DNA of 5,218 nt, from NCBI GenBank assembly GCA_002384315.1, contig DGBL01000109.1, positions 1-5,218 on the forward strand. The letters are read 5' to 3'. Below the pieces are notes generated by a model. The model was not told the origin of the DNA. It worked only from the letters and a program-made list of their open reading frames with translations, and made no database searches. The translations under genes were made by a program, and so were the position numbers. The stretch comes from Micrococcaceae bacterium UBA4005. Its GTDB lineage: Bacteria > Actinomycetota > Actinomycetes > Actinomycetales > Micrococcaceae. Below are positions 1 through 5,218 of this stretch, piece by piece. How positions within the stretch are numbered: the first letter of the stretch is position 1; each line of letters begins with the position of its first letter.

Positions 1-891
1 GTGCTCGACGTCGACGGCGCCGTCCGCCGCGTCTCGGGCGGCTGGGAGGGAACCGGGCAGCAGTGGGTGTACGACGCCGAACGGTACGCCAGGATCAGCA
101 AAGCGCGGATCGCAGAGCAGAACGCCATGCTGGATTACGAAAATACCTCCCAGTGCCGGATGGAATACCTGGCCCGAGCACTGGATGATCCGACAGCCTC
201 CCCATGCGGACGATGCGACAACTGTGCCGGGCGCTGGTTTACCGACGACGTCGCCCGCGAAGCATCCGCCAGCGCCCAGCAGGCGCTGAGCCGGGTCGGC
301 GTGGAACTTGAGCAGCGGCGGCAATGGCCCGCCGGGATGGACAGACTCGGCATTCCCCTCAAGGGAAAGATCCCTGCAGCGGAGTTGACTGATACAGGCC
401 GTGCGCTCGCCCGGCTGACCGATCTGGGGTGGGGTCAACGGCTGCGTGAACTGTTGGCGGAGGGCTCTCCGGACGCCCCGCTGCAGCAGGAAATGCTTCA
501 GGCCTGCATCCAGGTGCTGACCCAGTGGTCATGGGGGCAGCGCCCTGTGGCCGTGGTCTCGGTTCCCTCGCGCCGCCGCCCGCAACTGATCGGATCGCTG
601 GCCCAAGCGTTGGCCAGCGTAGGGCAGATCCCCTACCTCGGAGCGCTCCGCGCCCCGGAGGGCGGCCCGGCCGGACAACCAGGCGGAAACGCCGCCTTCC
701 GGCTCGCTGCAGTGTGGAACCAGTGGGCAGTCCCAGCTGAGGGAACGGACTGGTTTGCGGCGCATCGCGGGCCGGTTCTGCTCGTGGATGACTTCGCTGA
801 CAGCAGGTGGACTCTCACCGTGGCCGGAAAAGCCCTCCGGGACGCTGGCGCCGACGCCGTCCTGCCGTTCGTGTTGGCACTGAAGGCCTGA
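1..891 (+). CDS. RecQ-family ATP-dependent DNA helicase, C-terminal part (5' end outside window)
   Basis: This is the last 296 codons of a larger gene. The GTG at base 1 is only the first codon in view, because the DEAD/H and helicase-C motor domains that define RecQ must lie upstream. Visible residues 52-75 form the RecQ zinc-binding motif: Cys52 in QCRMEYL, then Cys69, Cys72 and Cys75 in PCGRCDNCAG. The stretch before it (about 1-45) resembles the winged region seen in actinobacterial RecQ-like proteins. Residues about 120-155 (GRALARLTDLGWG) are also typical of that group. Residues about 180-296 resemble a ComF-like phosphoribosyltransferase fold, with VSVPS near 187 and VLLVDDFADSRWT at 259-271. 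In E. coli RecQ the C-terminus is instead an HRDC domain. RecQ enzymes unwind DNA 3'-5' in recombination and fork repair; the role of the tail is unknown. The gene ends at TGA 889-891, 19 bases before a terminator. The family call is firm; the symbol recQ is withheld because the architecture is not the canonical one. Confidence 0.9.
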   Translation: MLDVDGAVRRVSGGWEGTGQQWVYDAERYARISKARIAEQNAMLDYENTSQCRMEYLARALDDPTASPCGRCDNCAGRWFTDDVAREASASAQQALSRVGVELEQRRQWPAGMDRLGIPLKGKIPAAELTDTGRALARLTDLGWGQRLRELLAEGSPDAPLQQEMLQACIQVLTQWSWGQRPVAVVSVPSRRRPQLIGSLAQALASVGQIPYLGALRAPEGGPAGQPGGNAAFRLAAVWNQWAVPAEGTDWFAAHRGPVLLVDDFADSRWTLTVAGKALRDAGADAVLPFVLALKA

Positions 892-910
892 CCCAGGCGT
901 TGGAGCTGAT

Positions 911-944
911 AAAAATACCCCCGGCCGCAGCCAGGGGTATTTTT
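911..944. terminator. Bidirectional intrinsic terminator between recQ-type gene and tRNA-Ser
   Basis: Two perfect 11-base arms, AAAAATACCCC (911-921) and GGGGTATTTTT (934-944), enclose a further 3-bp stem (923-925 with 930-932) and a 4-base loop (926-929). A five-base T run lies at the 3' side in either reading direction, so the hairpin can end the helicase transcript on + (stop codon 19 bases upstream) and the tRNA transcript on - (mature 3' end 15 bases upstream). On the - strand the 922/933 position becomes a G-U pair and the loop reads UGCG closed by C-G, a UNCG-type tetraloop, giving a continuous stem of about 15 bp. On + the same position is a C/A mismatch. Its place between convergent genes strongly supports the call. 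Confidence 0.88.
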
Positions 945-959
945 CGCTCATCACAAACG

Positions 960-1047
960 CGGAGACGGGGGGATTTGAACCCCCGGTAGGCTTTAGGCCC
1001 ACACTTCATTAGCAGTGAAGCCCATTCGGCCGCTCTGGCACGTCTCC
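960..1047 (-). tRNA. tRNA-Ser (anticodon GCU)
   Basis: On the - strand the 88-base gene folds as a class II tRNA. The acceptor stem is GGAGACG (1047-1041) with CGTCTCC (967-961). The anticodon stem is CTTCA/TGAAG (1020-1016 and 1008-1004) around the loop CTGCTAA. The T arm has five G-C pairs (984-980 with 972-968) around TTCAAAT. The anticodon GCT at 1013-1011 reads AGC and AGU serine codons. A long variable arm of six pairs (1002-997 with 991-986, one G-U) and discriminator base G (960) are both serine identity features. CCA is not encoded: the next three bases on - are CGT, so CCA must be added by the nucleotidyltransferase. It lies 80 bases downstream of the peptidase stop, in the same direction, and ends at the shared terminator. 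Confidence 0.97.
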
Positions 1048-1050
1048 AAA

Positions 1051-1064
1051 GGCTATTGCTAGCC
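1051..1064 (-). other. Small GNRA-loop hairpin in the tRNA-Ser 5' leader
   Basis: On the - strand the sequence GGCTA-GCAA-TAGCC forms a perfect 5-bp stem closed by a GCAA tetraloop (GNRA class). It is separated from the first base of the mature tRNA by only three U residues. It would sit in the precursor leader that RNase P removes, if transcription starts at or upstream of about 1064. The pairing is read directly from the sequence. Any function in leader processing or in isolating the tRNA fold is inference, and a 5-bp stem can occur by chance. Confidence 0.35.
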
Positions 1065-1069
1065 ACCCA

Positions 1070-1099
1070 AGATTACCCACAAGGGATGCCCAAGAGCAA
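1070..1099 (-). promoter_or_regulatory. Possible promoter of tRNA-Ser
   Basis: Reading the - strand, TTGCTC (1099-1094) could be a -35 element and TAATCT (1075-1070) a TANNNT -10 element, with an 18-base spacer. The predicted start near 1063 would give a leader of about 15 bases, a usual length for a tRNA gene. The -35 matches the consensus at only three of six positions. Read-through from the peptidase gene is an alternative or additional source of transcript, since no convincing terminator separates the two. Confidence 0.35.
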
Positions 1100-1127
1100 A
1101 ACACCTGCCCCCAGCCAGGGAGCGATC

Positions 1128-3230
1128 CTATGAATAGCTCTGCTGGGGTTTTCCGACTAGCGCCCGCCAGAGAAATTCGTAGCTCATGGCGTGCATGCGC
1201 GCGGCTTGGCTGTTGTCCGAGGCGCCGGCATGGCCTCCGTCCAGAGCCTCGTGGAAACTCACGTTTTCAACTCCGAGGCAGAGCATGCGCGCAACCATCT
1301 TCCGGGCATGCGCCGGGCTCACCCGGTCGTCGCTGGTGGCGGTCCAGATGAGGGCGGGTGGATACGCGATTCCCGGCTCCAGCAGATGATAGGGCGAGAA
1401 CGTGCGCAGGAAGTCCCAGTCCTCGGGATTGTCCGGATCCCCATACTCGGCTATCCACGAGTGGCCGGCGCCGAGCTGCGTATAGCGCTGCATATCGAGC
1501 AGCGGAACCCCGCAGGAAATAGCCCCGAACAGGCCAGGGTAACTGGTGAGCATATTTCCCACCAGTAGTCCGCCGTTGCTGCGGCCGGTGCAGCCGAGCA
1601 ACGCAGGGCTGGTGACTTTGCGGTCGATGAGATCCTGGGCGATGGCCGCGAAATCCTCGTACGCGCGATGCCGGTTCTCCCGCAGCGCGGCATGATGCCA
1701 TTGCGGGCCGTATTCGCCGCCCCCGCGGATGTTGGCCAGCACGTAGACGCCGTTGCGCCCCTCGGGTGTTTTACGCTCGAGCCACCCCCTCCCCACCGCA
1801 GGGCTGTACGCCGGAGTGAGGGAGTGCTCGAATCCGCCGTATCCGTTGAGCAGAGTCGGGTTCGCCCCGTCGAGCGGAAGGTCGTCTCTGGAGACCTGGA
1901 AATAGGGGACCTGCGTGCCGTCCGCGGATGTCGCGAAGTGTTGTTTCACGGAGAAATCCCCGGCGTCAAAGAACGACGCCGATCCGCGCACCCGCTGATG
2001 TCCGCCGCCGATCGTGCCCCGCGAGAGGGTGGACGGTGTGAGGAAACCGGTGGAGACCAGCCAGTAGTCGTTACCGGCGTCGTCGTCCTCGTCATCGACA
2101 GCGAATGCCTCGACGGTGTGCAACGGCGGGCAGGCATCCAATGGGCGCACGGCCCAACTTTCGCCTGGGGTCAGGAGCAGGATCTGCGAGGAGACATCCT
2201 GAAGCACGTTGACCAGCAGATAGTCGCGCGTCCAACTCCAGGACTGGAGGGAACTGGTCGGCGATGGAGTGAACGCAGTGTGGAACCTCCGGTCCCCGGC
2301 CATGAACATGTCCAGGTCAGCGATGAGCAGGGACCCGCCGGGGTGGGTCCTCCCTCCGACGTCCCAGTCCGTCCGCGGGCGGAGCACCAGCCACTGCCGG
2401 TGTGGGGACACATACACATGTTCGGGTACATCCACCCGCGCCCACTCGCCGTCCCGGCGCAGGAAGGTCCGGCTGGAATGGAAGTCGATGGTGTCCACCG
2501 CGATGTCGCGCTCATATCCGGGAGTCTGATCGTGAGCCACCGTGGCCATCATGTGCTCCGGCGGGACCTCGAAAATCACGGGAGCGGCATCAGGTTCCTG
2601 CCCCCGCCGGAGGGTGCGCACCGTGCGCGGATAAGAACTGGAGGTCATGGAGCCAGGACCGAAGTCCGTGGCAACGTGCACGGTATCCGCATCTACCCAG
2701 CTGACGCGGCTCTTCGCGGCAGGCAGGTCGAAGCCGTCCAGCACGAATTCCTGGCGTACGACGTCGTACTCGCGGTAGCGGTGCGCGTCGCCGCCGTCCG
2801 GGGAGAGCGCGATGAGCGCACGCTCGTAGGGTGCGTCTGGGGCGGGGCGCAGAAACAATGCCCCGCCCCAGACCCAGTCCACCCCTTCCGCACGCCCCAG
2901 CGCCCCGACATCCAGCAGGACCTCCCAGGTGGGCTCGGCGGAACAATAGTCCTCCCAGCTTGTCCGCCGCCACAGCCCGCGGGGATGTTCGGCGTCGCGC
3001 CAGAAATTGTAGTAATCCGGCCCGCGCTTGGAGACCATCGGGATCCGGTCCGCGGAATCGAGCACCTCAAGGATCCGTGTTTCAGTTGCCTGGAATGCCG
3101 CGTCGAAAAGCGTCCGTTCAGTGAGCGCATTGTGCGCTTCTACCCAGTCCAGCGCAGCGGTTCCCTGTGTCTCCTCCAGCCAGCGGAACTCATCGGGGGC
3201 GTCGGGTTCGGTGCGCGGGGGAGGGAGCAT
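1128..3230 (-). CDS. Prolyl oligopeptidase family serine peptidase (S9A), cytoplasmic
   Basis: The gene encodes a complete 700-residue protein (ATG 3230-3228, TAG 1130-1128), close to the ~710 residues of classical prolyl oligopeptidase. The family cleaves short peptides after proline; a beta-propeller restricts entry to a buried alpha/beta-hydrolase site. The N-terminus has the family signature FRWLEE (15-20). The propeller should span roughly 75-410, and the hydrolase domain 1-70 plus about 415-700. By alignment from memory with porcine enzyme, the nucleophile is Ser551 (GRSNGG), the acid Asp634 (DDRV), the base His667 (GGHAG) and the oxyanion Tyr464 (NGYGGF). Proline-pocket residues Phe467, Asn552, Trp592, Tyr596 and Arg636 are also kept, which supports true post-proline specificity. 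The residue before the nucleophile is Arg, where the classical enzyme has Gly. No signal peptide is seen, so it is probably cytoplasmic and recycles peptides. AGGA seven bases before ATG may be the ribosome site. Divergent from the flavoprotein gene, 54 bases apart. Confidence 0.94.
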   Translation of the reverse strand: MLPPPRTEPDAPDEFRWLEETQGTAALDWVEAHNALTERTLFDAAFQATETRILEVLDSADRIPMVSKRGPDYYNFWRDAEHPRGLWRRTSWEDYCSAEPTWEVLLDVGALGRAEGVDWVWGGALFLRPAPDAPYERALIALSPDGGDAHRYREYDVVRQEFVLDGFDLPAAKSRVSWVDADTVHVATDFGPGSMTSSSYPRTVRTLRRGQEPDAAPVIFEVPPEHMMATVAHDQTPGYERDIAVDTIDFHSSRTFLRRDGEWARVDVPEHVYVSPHRQWLVLRPRTDWDVGGRTHPGGSLLIADLDMFMAGDRRFHTAFTPSPTSSLQSWSWTRDYLLVNVLQDVSSQILLLTPGESWAVRPLDACPPLHTVEAFAVDDEDDDAGNDYWLVSTGFLTPSTLSRGTIGGGHQRVRGSASFFDAGDFSVKQHFATSADGTQVPYFQVSRDDLPLDGANPTLLNGYGGFEHSLTPAYSPAVGRGWLERKTPEGRNGVYVLANIRGGGEYGPQWHHAALRENRHRAYEDFAAIAQDLIDRKVTSPALLGCTGRSNGGLLVGNMLTSYPGLFGAISCGVPLLDMQRYTQLGAGHSWIAEYGDPDNPEDWDFLRTFSPYHLLEPGIAYPPALIWTATSDDRVSPAHARKMVARMLCLGVENVSFHEALDGGHAGASDNSQAARMHAMSYEFLWRALVGKPQQSYS

Positions 3231-3236
3231 CGCTCC

Positions 3237-3242
3237 ATCCTA
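3237..3242 (-). promoter_or_regulatory. Possible -10 element (or Shine-Dalgarno) of the peptidase gene
   Basis: On the - strand TAGGAT matches TANNNT and four of six bases of TATAAT. It is followed by exactly six bases (GGAGCG) and then the ATG at 3230, the spacing expected if transcription begins on the A of the start codon, giving a leaderless mRNA. The same bases contain AGGA seven bases before ATG, which is equally acceptable as a ribosome binding site. No clear -35 box is seen. The two readings cannot be separated from sequence alone. Confidence 0.35.
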
Positions 3243-3272
3243 TGTGCGCAAGCTGCTGCCCGGAGATGTAGC

Positions 3273-3278
3273 TAGGCT
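3273..3278 (+). promoter_or_regulatory. Possible -10 element (or Shine-Dalgarno) of the flavoprotein gene
   Basis: TAGGCT matches the TANNNT -10 pattern and is followed by six bases (GGATGA) and the ATG at 3285, again the spacing of a leaderless start. AGG at 3274-3276 is eight bases before ATG, so a weak Shine-Dalgarno reading is also possible. An upstream ATG at 3281 is in another frame and is not the start. No convincing -35 box is visible in the 54-base gap. Confidence 0.33.
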
Positions 3279-3284
3279 GGATGA

Positions 3285-5218
3285 ATGACTGTCCGGGACC
3301 ATGCAACGGTGGCAATCGTGGGTGCAGGCCCGCGTGGCACCTCCGTACTGGAACGGATCGTGGCAAACCGGCTCCATGAACCGGCTGCGGGCTCCCTCAC
3401 CGTGCATATTATCGACCCGTTTGATCCCGGAGCCGGGCATATCTGGCGGACCGAGCAGTCCCGCCTGTTCCTCATGAACACGCCCTCGTTTTTTCCTACC
3501 GTCGTCCCGACTGAGGGTATGGCCGGAAGTTTGGCGCCCTCGCCTGTACCAGTGGCGTTCGAGGACTGGCGGGTGCGGGCCGCAGACGGTCGGATCCCCG
3601 GACTGGACCCGGCAGAAATCGCGGAGGCTGCTGCCGTGGGGCGGGCCGGTTTTCCCAGCCGGGCCCTTTACGGCAGGTACCTGCGCTGGGTCTATGCGGA
3701 GCTTGAACGGTGCGCCAGTCCGGTACTCACCCTGCGCTACCACCAGGCCGAAGTCCTGGCGTTGCAGCTGGCCGGGGAGCAGTGGGTGGCGCGGTTGGAT
3801 AACGGTGTGGAGCTTTCGGTGGATAGCGTGGTCCTCGCACTGGGGCACGTGCCTGCCAAGCTCAGCCCCGAACAGGAGAACCTGCGGGACAGTGCCGCAC
3901 GCTTCGGGGTGCAGTACTGGCCCCCAGCTGTGCCTGGGGACGTCGAGTGGAAGACGTTGCCGGCAGGGAAATCCGTGTTGGTACGCGGGCTCGGGCTCAA
4001 TTTTTTCGACACGATGATCCAGCTCAGCGAGGGTCGCGGGGGACAGTTCGTGCCAGCTGGGTCCGGCAGGCTCGACTACCGGCCGTCCGGGCGGGAGCCC
4101 CTCCTCGTCGCCTCGTCACGACGAGGGGTCCCGTACCGTGCAAAGGCGGATCTGGCCAGCTACATTCCACGCGGGATCAGCCTGAGGTATTGCACAGCCG
4201 AGGCGCTTCTGGGTTTTGCGGCCAGGGGTATCCAGCCCGGGTTCGACCATGACTTCTGGCCGCTGCTGCACCGGGATGTTCTCTGGGCCTACTACAGCAC
4301 CCTGGCACGGGTTCGACCGCAGGCGTATCTGGTTCCTGCAGGGCAGGTACTCGAGCAGGTCGGGGCGGCGCTCAACCTCCCCGGCCCGGAGTGGGCTCCC
4401 GCGCTGGAGGCTGTCGTGCAGGAATCGGTTCCTGCCGCATCCCGTCTCGACGTCGAAGCGCTGGGACGTCCGTTCCAGGGGCGAAAGTTTCCTGACAATG
4501 CGTCCTTCGTGCGCAGCGTCCTTTCCTATCTCGAAGCCGACGTCTCCGGTTCGGCACGCGGCGAGGATGACCCGCTGAAGATGGCGATCGGAGCGCTGAA
4601 TGCTGGACGGTCGGTTATCAAACAGGCGGTCGCGGACGGCGGGCTCACCGATGTGGCCTGGGAATCCGAATTGCGGGGATGGTTCGAACCTCTCGTAGAA
4701 GGCCTAGCCAGCGGCCCCCCGTCCGTGCGGATAGCTCAGCTCGCCGCACTCGTGCGCGCAGGCCTGGTCCAATTCCTGGGGCCGAACCCGAACTATGTCG
4801 TGGATGCGGAAAAAGGGCTTTTCTGCGGATCATCACCGTGGGTGAAGGACACCGTTTTTACGTCCACCTACCTGGTGGACGCGATGATGCCCGCGAACCA
4901 GGTATCCCGCTCCACCTCGGTGGTGATGCGGCAGATGCTGGACGAGGGTCTCCTGCGGCCGCGAATGTTCATGGCGGAGGGTGGTGTCCCGCTCGCTTCG
5001 GCCGGACTGGATGTCACTGCGCCGCCGTATCGGGCACTCGACAGCGCCGGGCAGGCCCATCGGAGCCTGTATGTGCTGGGGCTGCAGTTGGCGTCGGTGC
5101 AGTGGGGCACCGCCATCGCGGCGGAAGCCGGCGCTGCGCTGGAGGCTGGCGCCCGCACCCTGCGTGATGCGAACGATATCGCCCGCGCGATCCTGCAACT
5201 CCCCGACGGCGTGGACAC
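3285..5218 (+). CDS. FAD/NAD(P)-binding protein, COG4529/YdhS-like (NAD_binding_9 family), 3' end outside window
   Basis: Translation from ATG 3285 stays open for 644 codons plus two bases to the window edge, so the stop is missing. Homologues are about 600-690 residues, so little should be lost. The N-terminus is a Rossmann dinucleotide site: VAIVGAGPRGTSVLER (9-24), with GAGPRG at 13-18 and an acidic Asp44 ending the second strand. PGAG (48-51) and LMNTP (63-67) follow, both typical of the family. ALGH (185-188) matches the ATG-like strand turn of flavin-dependent oxidoreductases. A second glycine-rich motif, VRGLGLNFFD (233-242), followed by EGRGG (249-253), suggests a second nucleotide site. 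VDAMMP (531-536) and a C-terminal VQWGTAI segment (605-611) fit the family end. No signal peptide or membrane segment is seen, so it is probably a soluble flavoprotein. The fold relates to flavin monooxygenases, but the substrate and reaction are unknown. The start is supported by the motif lying only eight residues in and by the fit to upstream signals. Confidence 0.88.
   Translation, partial: MTVRDHATVAIVGAGPRGTSVLERIVANRLHEPAAGSLTVHIIDPFDPGAGHIWRTEQSRLFLMNTPSFFPTVVPTEGMAGSLAPSPVPVAFEDWRVRAADGRIPGLDPAEIAEAAAVGRAGFPSRALYGRYLRWVYAELERCASPVLTLRYHQAEVLALQLAGEQWVARLDNGVELSVDSVVLALGHVPAKLSPEQENLRDSAARFGVQYWPPAVPGDVEWKTLPAGKSVLVRGLGLNFFDTMIQLSEGRGGQFVPAGSGRLDYRPSGREPLLVASSRRGVPYRAKADLASYIPRGISLRYCTAEALLGFAARGIQPGFDHDFWPLLHRDVLWAYYSTLARVRPQAYLVPAGQVLEQVGAALNLPGPEWAPALEAVVQESVPAASRLDVEALGRPFQGRKFPDNASFVRSVLSYLEADVSGSARGEDDPLKMAIGALNAGRSVIKQAVADGGLTDVAWESELRGWFEPLVEGLASGPPSVRIAQLAALVRAGLVQFLGPNPNYVVDAEKGLFCGSSPWVKDTVFTSTYLVDAMMPANQVSRSTSVVMRQMLDEGLLRPRMFMAEGGVPLASAGLDVTAPPYRALDSAGQAHRSLYVLGLQLASVQWGTAIAAEAGAALEAGARTLRDANDIARAILQLPDGVD

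Noticed and set aside
1104..1119. Possible terminator for the peptidase gene (CCTG...CAGG on - followed by TGTTTT)
   Set aside because: The stem has only four pairs with an 8-base loop, too weak to call. The transcript may run through the tRNA to the strong terminator at 911-944.
1668..3275. Long open frame of 535 codons on the + strand opposite the peptidase gene
   Set aside because: It lies antisense to a protein with complete S9A catalytic and pocket residues. Its translation has no recognisable motif and is rich in Arg, Gly, Pro and Val, as expected for the mirror of a GC-rich gene.
3281..3283. Upstream ATG as start of the flavoprotein
   Set aside because: It is in a different reading frame from the one carrying the GAGPRG motif; only the ATG at 3285 is in frame.
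3259..3297. Inverted repeat CCCGGA (3259-3264) / TCCGGG (3292-3297) in the divergent region, possible operator
   Set aside because: Six-base GC-rich arms 27 bases apart are expected by chance at this composition, and the right arm lies inside the flavoprotein coding sequence.
3489..3494. T6 tract (another at 4001-4006) as a possible phase-variation or slippage site
   Set aside because: Both encode Phe-Phe or part of it at positions where the family sequence has aromatic residues. Six bases is short for phase variation, and the frame is intact through both.
4103..4126. Direct repeat CCTCGTC (4103, 4111) overlapping a hairpin CCTCGT-CACG-ACGAGG (4111-4126) inside the flavoprotein gene
   Set aside because: The frame is uninterrupted and encodes a normal Leu-Val-Ala-Ser-Ser-Arg-Arg stretch. 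There is no nearby start or T run, so it looks like a by-product of codon choice.

Overview
The window is high-GC DNA with strong G/C bias at third codon positions. It looks like an actinobacterial chromosome, most plausibly from the Arthrobacter/Micrococcaceae group. The taxon is inferred from base composition, from the style of RecQ helicase with a phosphoribosyltransferase-like tail, and from possible TANNNT start-site promoters. No marker gene settles it. Nothing suggests a mobile element, prophage, CRISPR array or horizontally acquired island. The content is ordinary chromosomal genes.

Layout, left to right. (1) The 3' part of a RecQ-family helicase gene on + ends at 891. (2) A strong bidirectional hairpin terminator at 911-944 separates it from the convergent genes. 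(3) A tRNA-Ser(GCU) gene lies on the - strand at 960-1047, with a possible promoter and a small hairpin in its 5' leader. (4) A complete 700-residue prolyl oligopeptidase (S9A) gene lies on - at 1128-3230. (5) After a 54-base divergent gap comes a FAD/NAD(P)-binding protein gene on + (COG4529/YdhS-like, NAD_binding_9 type). It starts at 3285 and is still open at the window end after 644 codons.

The genes do not form one pathway. The helicase is a DNA-maintenance gene, the tRNA serves translation, the peptidase degrades proline-containing peptides in the cytoplasm, and the flavoprotein is an uncharacterised oxidoreductase. The peptidase and flavoprotein share one very short divergent region, so their transcription may be physically coupled. 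The points most worth a second look are four. The terminator is better folded on the tRNA side. Each divergent start codon has a TANNNT-N6-ATG arrangement. The helicase tail carries an altered PRPP-loop motif. The flavoprotein has two conserved dinucleotide-binding signatures but no assigned reaction.
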